A stretch of DNA of 51,235 nt. Source: Bacteroidales bacterium. Its GTDB lineage: Bacteria > Bacteroidota > Bacteroidia > Bacteroidales > Muribaculaceae. The DNA is taken from assembly GCA_004552725.1 (NCBI GenBank), contig SFNM01000003.1, positions 1-51,235 on the forward strand, read 5' to 3'. The notes beneath the pieces are model-generated. The model made no database searches. It was not told where the DNA came from and saw nothing but the letters and a program-made list of their open reading frames with translations. A program made the translations under genes and the position numbers. This document shows positions 15,711 to 23,674 of the stretch, piece after piece (positions within the stretch are counted from its first letter, which is position 1; each line of letters starts with the position of its first letter).

Positions 15711-16424
15711 ATGGACAATCTTCAATCTCCCTTCGCACAGCAGTATCAATCGCCGATGGCCGTGCAAAATATGGTAGCAGCAGCCATGAAACGTGTGTAT
15801 CTCAACATGTTTCTGGGCTTGCTGGTAACAGCCTTCGTATCAATGGCTTGCGCCAATTCCATCGCCTATCTCGAATTCATCCTCCTTAATCGCTGGGCCA
15901 TGATAGGTCTGATAATCGCGGAATTTGGTTTGGTAATCGGCATCTCGTCGGGCATCAACCGTCTGAGCAGCACCGTGGCCATGCTGTTGTTCTTCCTTTT
16001 CGCGGCCGTCAACGGCTTGATGCTTGCGCCTATCTTCTTGGTGTACACCGGCGCATCAATTGCCAAGACATTCTTCATCACCGCCGGCACCTTTGGTGCA
16101 ATGAGCATCTACGGCTACACCACGGGCACCGACCTAAGCAAATTCAGCCGCATCTTGATGATGGCGCTCATCGGCTTGATCATCGCCACTATGGTGAATA
16201 TGTTTATGCATAGCGAATCGCTCGACTACATCATCTCCTTCGTAGGTATCATACTCTTCGTAGGCCTCACCGCGTGGGACACCCAGAAAATCAAGCAAAT
16301 GGCCGTAGGGATGCCTGCCGACCAAATCGGTCGCTTGGCTACGATAGGTGCGCTGAGTCTGTATCTCGACTTTATCAACTTGTTCTTGTACCTGCTCCGC
16401 TTCTTCGGCGACCGCCGCGATTAA
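15711..16424 (+). CDS. BAX inhibitor-1 / YccA family membrane protein
   Basis: 237 residues. A polar N-terminus (about 25 residues) precedes seven hydrophobic helices. Family features include AGTFGAMSIYGYTTGTDLSKF in the middle and SLYLDFINLFLYLLRFFGDRRD at the end, the typical YccA/BI-1 C-terminus with its acidic and basic residues. Relatives are pH-sensitive calcium leak channels or modulators of membrane proteases; the role here is not determinable. Its stop overlaps the MATE start by one base (TAATG), so the two are translationally coupled. Confidence 0.92.
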   Translation: MDNLQSPFAQQYQSPMAVQNMVAAAMKRVYLNMFLGLLVTAFVSMACANSIAYLEFILLNRWAMIGLIIAEFGLVIGISSGINRLSSTVAMLLFFLFAAVNGLMLAPIFLVYTGASIAKTFFITAGTFGAMSIYGYTTGTDLSKFSRILMMALIGLIIATMVNMFMHSESLDYIISFVGIILFVGLTAWDTQKIKQMAVGMPADQIGRLATIGALSLYLDFINLFLYLLRFFGDRRD

Positions 16425-17764
16425 TGGCATATCAATTCAGCAAATACAAATCCACATATAGGGGGCTCGCCTTGCTCGGGCTCCCTATTTTAGTGAGTCA
16501 GTTGGGCGGCATAGCGCTTGGCTTTGCCGACAACATCATGGTGGGGCGCTACGGCACGGAGGACTTGGCGGCGGCCTCGTTTGTCAACGCAATGTTCAAC
16601 ACTGCCTTCTGCGCTATCCTCGGCTTCAGTTACGGACTCACACCGTTGGCCGGAGCCTTGTTCGGCGGCGGCCAACGACGAGCCATCGGCGCTCTCACTC
16701 GCACGGCTTTGCGATGCAACATTGCATTTGCGCTGGTGGTTATGGCTATCATGACCGTGCTTTTCTTCAATCTCGAACATCTGGGTCAACCTACGGAGTT
16801 GTTGCCGCTCATCCGCCCATATTATTTGCTGTGGTTGGTCGGCTTGGTGCCATTGGCCGTATTCAATTTGCTGGCGCAATGGCTCTATTCCATCAACAAT
16901 TCGCGGCTGCCTATGTACGCGGTTATTGGGTGCAACTCGCTCAATATATTGTGCAATTATATGCTGATTTACGGCCATTGGGGCGCTCCGGAGATGGGTC
17001 TTACCGGAGCCGGCATCGCCACATTGATATCGCGTGTGCTGATGATGGCCGTATTGCTATGGGCTATTCTTGGCAAGCGACTTTATCGCGACTATCGCGA
17101 TGGCTTTAAAGCGGCCGACGCACCTGTCGGCACAGCCCGCCGGGTATGGAGCACTTCCATGCCGGTAAGTTTCCAGATGGCTTTCGAAAGCGGATCGTTC
17201 TCCGTGGCCGGGCTGATGACCGGATGGCTTGGCACCGTGCCATTGGCCGCCTATCAAATTATTATAGTGATTGGGATGTTCGGTTTCTGCATCTACTACA
17301 GTTTGGGCGCCGCAATCTCGGTGAAAGTGGCCAATGCCACCGATGAAGGCGCGGCTCAACAGCGCAAGATAGCGTGGGCCGGATACCACTTGATGCTCAC
17401 ACTTATGCTCTGCGCTATGGCCATTTTCGTATTTTTGGCAGAGGACTTTATCTACGTTTTCACCGAAGATACGGCAGTACGCGCGCTGACGCTGACGCTG
17501 ATTACGCCATTGCTGCTATATCAGTTGGGCGATGCCACGCAAGTCACCTTTGCCAACGCGCTACGCGGCACCTCGCAAGTGCAACCGATGCTGTGGATAG
17601 CCTTTACGGCTTATATAGTGATAGGTGTACCGGCCACATACCTATTGGCGTTCACCGCCGGGCTGGGTGTAAGTGGTGTGGTGTTGAGTTTCTCGGTGAG
17701 CCTGTTGCTAGCCGCCGCATTGTTTCTACACTTCTTTTTGCGCGCTACTTCTGCTCGGCGATAA
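16424..17764 (+). CDS. MATE family multidrug/cation efflux transporter
   Basis: 446 residues with 12 predicted membrane helices in two homologous halves. The first half opens LLGLPILVSQLGGIALGFADNIMVGRYG, the MATE helix 1-2 region, and contains GLTPLAGALFGGGQ. The second half has STSMPVSFQMAFESGSFSVAGLMTGWLG-type sequence. These proteins export drugs or metabolites using Na+ or H+ gradients. I chose ATG at 16424, which shares a base with the previous stop; the longer frame from 16274 runs inside the preceding gene. The last 20 bp overlap the 3' end of the convergent M64 peptidase gene. Confidence 0.9.
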   Translation: MAYQFSKYKSTYRGLALLGLPILVSQLGGIALGFADNIMVGRYGTEDLAAASFVNAMFNTAFCAILGFSYGLTPLAGALFGGGQRRAIGALTRTALRCNIAFALVVMAIMTVLFFNLEHLGQPTELLPLIRPYYLLWLVGLVPLAVFNLLAQWLYSINNSRLPMYAVIGCNSLNILCNYMLIYGHWGAPEMGLTGAGIATLISRVLMMAVLLWAILGKRLYRDYRDGFKAADAPVGTARRVWSTSMPVSFQMAFESGSFSVAGLMTGWLGTVPLAAYQIIIVIGMFGFCIYYSLGAAISVKVANATDEGAAQQRKIAWAGYHLMLTLMLCAMAIFVFLAEDFIYVFTEDTAVRALTLTLITPLLLYQLGDATQVTFANALRGTSQVQPMLWIAFTAYIVIGVPATYLLAFTAGLGVSGVVLSFSVSLLLAAALFLHFFLRATSARR

Positions 17765-18977
17765 GGCTGAGAATGAGTTTACGGATAGCATCTACGCATA
17801 CCGGACAGAAGTCGCTTTGATGCGAACGCATACGGCAGTCGGTGCTTGAGCGCCAAAGGCCTTTGGCGCGATACCCTGCGCCCTCCACCAATTGTGCTTC
17901 GCCGCTATCAATGAGTGGTTGCCACTTGCATTTGCCACCGATGAGCGCCGTGATATTGGGTTCCCAGGGTTCGATGCCGTCGGGATACATTTGGTCGCAC
18001 ACCTCAGTGTCGTAGTAATATTCATCGCCAAGGCCGGCAAAACTATGGCCGAACTCGTGCACTAATACCGAAGCATACTTCTCGATGGGCGCAGCGGTGA
18101 TGGTGTAAGTATTGTAGAACCCGCCTCCGCCATACTCGTTGCTATTGGCCAACACGATGATATGAGTGTAGGGTGTGGCGATGAGCGCATCGTAGAGGCC
18201 ATGGATATGGTTGATGGTGAGGTAGCGGTCGAAGCCGAGGGTGGAATATGAAGAATTGAACGCGGTTTGGCGCCATATACCATCGGCCGGCACCGATACG
18301 CCACTCTGCACCGATGGCGTTTTAATGGCCACAAATTCAAAGTATTGCGCAAATTCGTTATATGGCGTAGTAGCCAAAATAGACTGCACTCCGCGGCGCG
18401 CATACTCGATGTATTGGGGCATTTCAGCCTCGGTGAAGCCCTCAGCGATAAAAGCCACACGGATACAAGCGCTGTCGCCGCAGAAAATTTGCTCACTTGG
18501 AAGCGGAGCGCGCTCGCAGTAGTTGGTCATCTCCAAATCGTTGATACTCACACGCTTGGATGCGGAAGCAATGACACGATGAAAAGAATTACGCAACGTG
18601 AAAGTCACCATAGCCTCGCCACGTGGCATCGGCATCAACAAAGTGTGCTCCATAGCCTGCGCTCCGGGGCGGTCGGGCGTTGTGAGCCACTCATCGAACA
18701 AGATGGAATATGATTGACGGAAGAGAGTGTCGGCCGGATTTGACGCATCTGTCATGGTAACATCGCTATATCCCTCGCGCACAAGGCTTTGAAGGTTGAC
18801 AGTGCGACCGCCCCACCCTTTCCACATGGCAGAGCGCACGAAGCCCACAGTGGCGGAGCCGTCGGGCTGTCCGCAGAGCACCAAGTCGATGCGCAAAGTG
18901 GAGTCGGCGAGTTCGGTGGCGCTGACATACGGTGCCACAGCCGAGAGCAACACCATGATAAGGTTACGCCACATCAT
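17745..18977 (-). CDS. M64 family (IgA peptidase-like) secreted metallopeptidase
   Basis: 410 residues. Signal peptide about 1-20 (ending YVSA). Residues 25-160 form the beta-rich M64 N-terminal domain. The catalytic domain carries VHEFGHSFAGLGDEY, with zinc ligands H307 and H311 and catalytic E308, followed by Cys-rich CDQMYPDG and CRMRSHQSDFCPVC segments near the end. Named for the Clostridium IgA protease, the family is widespread in gut Bacteroidetes and is not proven to cut IgA there. It is translationally coupled to an Lrp-type regulator gene (ATGA overlap) and ends 20 bp inside the convergent MATE gene. Confidence 0.88.
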   Translation of the reverse strand: MMWRNLIMVLLSAVAPYVSATELADSTLRIDLVLCGQPDGSATVGFVRSAMWKGWGGRTVNLQSLVREGYSDVTMTDASNPADTLFRQSYSILFDEWLTTPDRPGAQAMEHTLLMPMPRGEAMVTFTLRNSFHRVIASASKRVSINDLEMTNYCERAPLPSEQIFCGDSACIRVAFIAEGFTEAEMPQYIEYARRGVQSILATTPYNEFAQYFEFVAIKTPSVQSGVSVPADGIWRQTAFNSSYSTLGFDRYLTINHIHGLYDALIATPYTHIIVLANSNEYGGGGFYNTYTITAAPIEKYASVLVHEFGHSFAGLGDEYYYDTEVCDQMYPDGIEPWEPNITALIGGKCKWQPLIDSGEAQLVEGAGYRAKGLWRSSTDCRMRSHQSDFCPVCVDAIRKLILSLIAEQK

Positions 18978-19450
18978 AAGTCGAGGATTGCGTCGTCGAT
19001 GGGAATTTGGCGGCAGAACACTTGCTTAAAACTGATGAGTGTTTCGGTGCGAGCCAATCCCAGCGATTGAATTTGCGCTTGGATTATTTGCAACAAGTGG
19101 TCATTGTCGCGTGCGTACACCTTGCAAAGGATGTCGTATTGTCCCGAAGTGAAGTGGCACTCCACAATCTCGGGAATTTTCGACAACTCATCGATTACAT
19201 GTTCGAATTGCGAAGGTTCGCTCAGGAACATACCCACATAAGCGCAAGTGGTATAGCCGATAGTGGCAGGCGAGATGAGCGATTCGGCGCCCTTAATCAC
19301 ACCAGCCGCAGTCATGCGCTGAATACGTTGGTGAATCGAAGCGCCCGACACATTACATTCACGAGCGATTTCAAGATAGGGCTTGCGAGCGTTGGCCGAC
19401 AGCAAACGCAGGATATTGAGGTCGAGTTGATCGAAGGTTATGCGTGACAT
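18974..19450 (-). CDS. Lrp/AsnC family transcriptional regulator
   Basis: 158 residues. The N-terminal winged helix-turn-helix is FDQLDLNILRLLSANARKPY then LEIARECNVSGASIHQRIQRM. The ligand-binding RAM domain follows (TCAYVGMFLSEPSQFEHV, HFTSGQYDILCKVYARDNDH). It would bind DNA as an octamer or dimer and sense an amino acid or similar small molecule. Its TGA overlaps the ATG of the M64 peptidase. It follows the GT2 gene by 27 bp, so all three may share a transcript. Confidence 0.93.
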   Translation of the reverse strand: MSRITFDQLDLNILRLLSANARKPYLEIARECNVSGASIHQRIQRMTAAGVIKGAESLISPATIGYTTCAYVGMFLSEPSQFEHVIDELSKIPEIVECHFTSGQYDILCKVYARDNDHLLQIIQAQIQSLGLARTETLISFKQVFCRQIPIDDAILDL

Positions 19451-19477
19451 AATATATAAGTATAAATGTGCATAGAA

Positions 19478-20635
19478 TTATTCCCAAGTATAACGCTTGG
19501 CGCGGTGAAACAATGCGGTGATATTGCGCAAAAGCAAGCGCCACGGCCTTACTACCATTATCAGCGCCAACGACAGCATCAGTTTGCGGCCGTGCAACAC
19601 TTTCACCGCCGGGAGCCACACCAACGAGGCGGCCCACCATAGAAGCAATGCCACCGCGGCAGCAATCATACAATGTCGGCTCTCCAAATTAAGCAATACC
19701 GACGCAATTATCAGCCACGGAGCCAAGCCATAGCACCATCGCGCCAAGGCGCTCATCACCCACGGACGGTGCGGGATAAATCGACGCGTAAACCGACGCA
19801 AGCGCCAGTTTTCGCCGCTATAATGGGGCGCGCAAAGGCCGTGGACCGGGACCATTCCTTCGGGCGAAAGTTCCACCGCCGTATTGTCGCTGTTGGCAAT
19901 CTCGCTCACGAAAATATCATCGTCGCCATAGCGCAGGTTGAGGTGGCGCGAGAAGCCCTTATTGCGGAAGAAAAGTTCGCGACGATAAGCCAAATTATGC
20001 TCGGTACCGCGCCACGGATTGCCACCGATAGCAGCCGAGAGCCATGCTGTCTGCTCATCGAGATGGTCGAAAGCACGCACTCGGGCGCCCAAAAGTTGGT
20101 CATCATCTGCTTTAGCAACGGCAGCGCCGAGCACCACCTCGATTTGAGGGTCGGCGAAGTGATTGACAATGCGTTGCAACCATTGGTCAGACTCGATGCG
20201 CGCAAGCGCGGAGGTGAGCACCACCACATCGTAGCGTGCGGCCTTCACTCCCAAGGTGATTGCCAACTTCTTGCGCGAGAGATTGCGAGCGCCATCGGGC
20301 GTATAAGTCAGATAGATATTGGGGTGGTTCAAGCGTAGTCGGCTCACTATCTCCTGCACTTGCGCCGACTCGCCCTCGTTCACCACTATCACTTCGAAAT
20401 CGGCCAGGGTTTGCTGCGCAAGTAGTTGAGGCAGAAGCACTTCGAGCGAGTTCCATTCGTCGTTGGAGTAGACGACAATCGAAGCATTGATAGCAGCATC
20501 ATCGCATTGAGATGACGCACACCGACGTATACGACGCACTCGCACCAGCACCACCAACATCGCCATCAACGTGGCAAGCAAAGCAGCGCCTAAGAGGATA
20601 TATTGTTGCTGTGAAATATCGATTGGAAACATCAT
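19478..20635 (-). CDS. Membrane-anchored glycosyltransferase family 2
   Basis: 385 residues. An N-terminal membrane helix (about 10-32) is followed by a GT-A domain, with a nucleotide-binding strand FEVIVVNEGES and an acidic segment LRYGDDDIFVSEIANS in the acceptor region. Two or three hydrophobic helices near 290-360 give the usual membrane-associated GT2 architecture. It probably adds a sugar to an envelope glycan at the inner membrane. It has a promoter at 20651-20682 and is upstream of the Lrp and M64 genes on the same strand. Donor and acceptor are unknown. Confidence 0.85.
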   Translation of the reverse strand: MMFPIDISQQQYILLGAALLATLMAMLVVLVRVRRIRRCASSQCDDAAINASIVVYSNDEWNSLEVLLPQLLAQQTLADFEVIVVNEGESAQVQEIVSRLRLNHPNIYLTYTPDGARNLSRKKLAITLGVKAARYDVVVLTSALARIESDQWLQRIVNHFADPQIEVVLGAAVAKADDDQLLGARVRAFDHLDEQTAWLSAAIGGNPWRGTEHNLAYRRELFFRNKGFSRHLNLRYGDDDIFVSEIANSDNTAVELSPEGMVPVHGLCAPHYSGENWRLRRFTRRFIPHRPWVMSALARWCYGLAPWLIIASVLLNLESRHCMIAAAVALLLWWAASLVWLPAVKVLHGRKLMLSLALIMVVRPWRLLLRNITALFHRAKRYTWE

Positions 20636-20650
20636 TAAACGATTAATTCA

Positions 20651-20682
20651 CAAAGTTAAGCAAAAATCCGCAATTTCCGAAA
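20651..20682 (-). promoter_or_regulatory. Promoter for the GT2-Lrp-M64 run
   Basis: TAACTTTG (complement of 20651-20658) matches the -7 box. At the expected 20-bp distance lies TTTC (complement of 20679-20682), one base off TTTG. The start codon is about 15 bp downstream. Confidence 0.6.
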
Positions 20683-20731
20683 CATTTCCCCAAAAATCAT
20701 CACAAATTCATTATTCTTTGACACGATGTAG

Positions 20732-20759
20732 AAGTGGCTGCCTGTTGAGGCAGCCACTT
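20732..20759 (-). terminator. Terminator after cysS
   Basis: A perfect 12-bp stem (20732-20743 with 20748-20759) and a 4-nt loop lie 28 bp past the cysS stop. The T-run is weak. It separates cysS from the GT2 promoter. Confidence 0.75.
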
Positions 20760-20786
20760 GATATGGTATAGTGAGAAATTATTGCT

Positions 20787-22271
20787 TTATTTGAGCGACC
20801 ACTCGAAGCCGCCGTCTTTGGTGTCTTTAACGGCGAAGCCGATGGCAGCGAGACGGTCGCGGATGAGGTCGGAAGTAGCCCAATCCTTGCGTTGCTTGGC
20901 CTCGCGGCGTATGTTCAGCAATAGGTCGATTGCCTCCTCAAACGGTTTGAGGGTTTCGCCCGAAGCGGAGTCGGAGGCTTCAGTGCGGATGCCGAGGATG
21001 TCGACCAAGAAAGTTTGTATGATGTCGCGTAGGGCGGCGATGTCATCGGCAGTGGCGGAGGCATGGCCGTCGTTTACTTGGTTGATGATGCGGCAAGCAT
21101 CAAAGAGGGCGGCAATCACCACGGGGGTATTCAAGTCATCGTCCATAGCCTTGTAGCACCGTGTGCGGATGTCTTCTACATCTACGGTTGACGTTTCCGA
21201 CGCCTTGAGTTCGCCCAAGCGTTTCCAGCCTTCTAGCATACGGCGCAAGGCGGTTTCGCTGGCTTGCAGAGCCTCGTTGGAGAAGTCTACGGTGCCGCGG
21301 TAGTGGGCTTGCAGAATGAAGAAGCGAATGGTCATTGGCGAATATGGTTGCGCCAAGAGTTTGTGGTTGCCGGTGAAAAACTCGTCGAGAGTGATGAAGT
21401 TGCCCAACGATTTGCCCATCTTTTGACCGTTGATGGTAATCATGTTGTTGTGCATCCAATAGTGCACCGAGGGGCAACCGTTGTGAGCCACCGATTGAGC
21501 GATTTCGCAGTCGTGGTGAGGAAATTTGAGGTCCATACCGCCACCGTGGATGTCGAACTTGGTGCCGAGGTATTTTTCGCTCATGGTTGAGCACTCGAGG
21601 TGCCATCCGGGGAAGCCTTCGCTCCAAGGCGAGGGCCAGTGCATAATATGTTCGGGCGCAGCCTTTTTCCAGAGGGCAAAGTCGGCCGGATTGCGTTTTT
21701 CAGTTTGGCCGTCAAGGGCGCGGGTGGTGGCGAGCAGTTCGTCGATATTGCGACCTGAGAGGCGGCCATAGCCGAAGTCTTTATTAAATTTAGGCACGTC
21801 GAAGTACACCGAACCTTCGCTCACGTAGGCATATCCGGCATCGAGTATTTTCTTGATATACTCGATTTGCTCGATGATATGCCCCGAGGCGTGGGGTTCA
21901 ATCGAGGGCGGAAGCACGTTGAGCGCATCCATGGCGCGGTGGTAGCGCAACATATAATATTGCACCACTTCCATAGGCTCCAACTGCTCGAGGCGTGCTT
22001 TTTTGGCGATTTTATCTTCGCCGTCGTCGGCATCGTGCTCCAGGTGGCCCACGTCGGTGATATTGCGCACATAGCGCACCTTATATCCGAGGTGAGTGAG
22101 GTAGCGATACAGCACGTCGAAGGTGATGGCCGGGCGGGCATGGCCAAGGTGGCCGTCGCCATACACGGTTGGGCCACACACATACATACCTACGCGGTCG
22201 TTGTGAAGCGGTTTGAACAACTCCTTGCAACGCGACATGGAGTTGTAAATTTCCAAAGAATGTTGGCGCAT
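20787..22271 (-). CDS. cysS: Cysteinyl-tRNA synthetase
   Basis: 494 residues. The class I core has MYVCGPTVYGDGHLGHARP: zinc ligand C32 and the HIGH equivalent HLGH. Further zinc-site residues are in WHLECSTMSEKYLG and FPHHDCEIAQS. The KMSKS loop reads QKMGKSLGNF. A C-terminal helical anticodon-binding region follows, ending in DTKDGGFEWSLK. It charges tRNA-Cys. It is the last gene of lysS-gpsA-DUF3467-cysS, only 9 bp after DUF3467. The length is slightly above the E. coli enzyme, normal for Bacteroidetes. Confidence 0.97.
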   Translation of the reverse strand: MRQHSLEIYNSMSRCKELFKPLHNDRVGMYVCGPTVYGDGHLGHARPAITFDVLYRYLTHLGYKVRYVRNITDVGHLEHDADDGEDKIAKKARLEQLEPMEVVQYYMLRYHRAMDALNVLPPSIEPHASGHIIEQIEYIKKILDAGYAYVSEGSVYFDVPKFNKDFGYGRLSGRNIDELLATTRALDGQTEKRNPADFALWKKAAPEHIMHWPSPWSEGFPGWHLECSTMSEKYLGTKFDIHGGGMDLKFPHHDCEIAQSVAHNGCPSVHYWMHNNMITINGQKMGKSLGNFITLDEFFTGNHKLLAQPYSPMTIRFFILQAHYRGTVDFSNEALQASETALRRMLEGWKRLGELKASETSTVDVEDIRTRCYKAMDDDLNTPVVIAALFDACRIINQVNDGHASATADDIAALRDIIQTFLVDILGIRTEASDSASGETLKPFEEAIDLLLNIRREAKQRKDWATSDLIRDRLAAIGFAVKDTKDGGFEWSLK

Positions 22272-22280
22272 ATCAGTGGA

Positions 22281-22589
22281 TTATGCTTGGAAGGGGTTGG
22301 GAATGTCGCTACCGCTCTTGGGGGCACCGCCTTTGGGCACTTTGTGTTCGATTTCGCCGAAAGTGGCTTCGTATTTGGCGATATTGTCGCGAAGGGCGAA
22401 CAGCAGGTTCTTCACATTCTCGGGAGTCATCACCACGCGGCTTTGCACCTTGGCTTGTGGCATATTGGGTGCCACAGTCACAAAATCCACAAAGAATTCT
22501 TGAGCCGAGTGGGAAATCACGGCGAGGTTGCTATATTTGCCGGCAGCAACGTCGGCCGGCAGTTCGATTTTAAGTTCTTTCTTTTCCAT
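22281..22589 (-). CDS. DUF3467 domain-containing protein
   Basis: 102 residues. I use ATG at 22589 (MEKKELKIELPADVAAGKY) because an upstream in-frame start lies inside gpsA and gives non-protein-like sequence. The core matches the DUF3467 pattern: SNLAVISHSAQEFFVDFV, then PQAKVQSRVVMTPENVKNLL and LRDNIAKYEATFGEI. Function is unknown; Bacteroidetes usually carry a copy near housekeeping genes. It is packed between gpsA (20 bp) and cysS (9 bp). Confidence 0.85.
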   Translation of the reverse strand: MEKKELKIELPADVAAGKYSNLAVISHSAQEFFVDFVTVAPNMPQAKVQSRVVMTPENVKNLLFALRDNIAKYEATFGEIEHKVPKGGAPKSGSDIPNPFQA

Positions 22590-22609
22590 TTTATGTATTA
22601 TTTTATTTA

Positions 22610-23605
22610 TTAGCAGAATGTTGCCGACATACGGTTGAGTGCTTTTGCCGGCTGGATGTTGCGATACAAGATGTCGTAAACGCAGTTGAGGATAGGCATA
22701 TCCACGCCGAGGGTGGCGTTGATGTCGGTGATACATTTTGCGGCATAATAGCCTTCGGCGGTTTGCTCCATTTCCATACGAGCGTTTTTCACCGAATAGC
22801 CTTTGCCAATCATTGAGCCGAAGTTGTGGTTGCGCGAGAAGCGCGAATATGCCGTCACTAATAGGTCGCCCAAGTACACCGAGTCGGAAATGTTGCGCTG
22901 AGCGGGGGCCGCAGCGGCCAAGAAGCGATCCATTTCGCGCAAGGCGTTCGACACTAACATTGCCGAGAAGTTGTCGCCGAGTTTCATACCATGAATGATG
23001 CCGGAGGCGATTGCGTAGATATTTTTCAGCACGGCGGCATACTCAATACCTTCTACATCAGCAGAAATGATGGCATGGGAGCGCTTGCCTTCGATTAACT
23101 TTCCGAAGTTCAGAGCCAAATCGTGGTCGTGGCAACCGATAGTGAGGAACGAAGGCCGATCCAAGGCCACTTCTTCGGCATGGCATGGGCCGGAAATTAC
23201 GATTTCGCGCATCGGGTCAACGCCGAAATGGTCGACCATATAGTCGGTGATGATTTGATTTTCATCGGGCACAATACCTTTTACAGCCGACACTATAGTC
23301 TTGCCACTCAAATCGATAGCGATTTTTTCGGTATGCGATTTAAAGTAAGGCGAAGGCATAGCCAAGAGCAGCACATCGGCCTTGTCGCACACATAATTAA
23401 TATCCGAAGAGAAGTCGATACGGTTGGTATCGAACATCACATCGGTGAGGTACGCGGGATTATGACCGAGACGAATGAATTCTTCAATACGATCGTCGCG
23501 GCGCATATACCACGTGATAGTCTTGCAGTTTTGCAGCAGCAAACGGCTCAGAGCAGTGGCCCAACTGCCACCACCGAGCACGGCTATGTTATCCAATGAA
23601 TTCAT
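22610..23605 (-). CDS. gpsA: NAD(P)-dependent glycerol-3-phosphate dehydrogenase
   Basis: 331 residues. N-terminal Rossmann domain with the dinucleotide loop LGGGSWATALSRLL. Next come SAVKGIVPDENQ and VISGPCHAEEVA, typical of GpsA. The catalytic-lysine helix follows at YAAVLKNIYAIASGI. It reduces dihydroxyacetone phosphate to sn-glycerol-3-phosphate for phospholipid synthesis. It lies 69 bp downstream of lysS, and the small DUF3467 gene follows 20 bp later. Confidence 0.95.
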   Translation of the reverse strand: MNSLDNIAVLGGGSWATALSRLLLQNCKTITWYMRRDDRIEEFIRLGHNPAYLTDVMFDTNRIDFSSDINYVCDKADVLLLAMPSPYFKSHTEKIAIDLSGKTIVSAVKGIVPDENQIITDYMVDHFGVDPMREIVISGPCHAEEVALDRPSFLTIGCHDHDLALNFGKLIEGKRSHAIISADVEGIEYAAVLKNIYAIASGIIHGMKLGDNFSAMLVSNALREMDRFLAAAAPAQRNISDSVYLGDLLVTAYSRFSRNHNFGSMIGKGYSVKNARMEMEQTAEGYYAAKCITDINATLGVDMPILNCVYDILYRNIQPAKALNRMSATFC

Positions 23606-23674
23606 ATCTATAAAAGGCTACTTACTGCCGGGTTTATATCATTGTGTTTTATGGTTGCGGATTTAAGTTGCATC

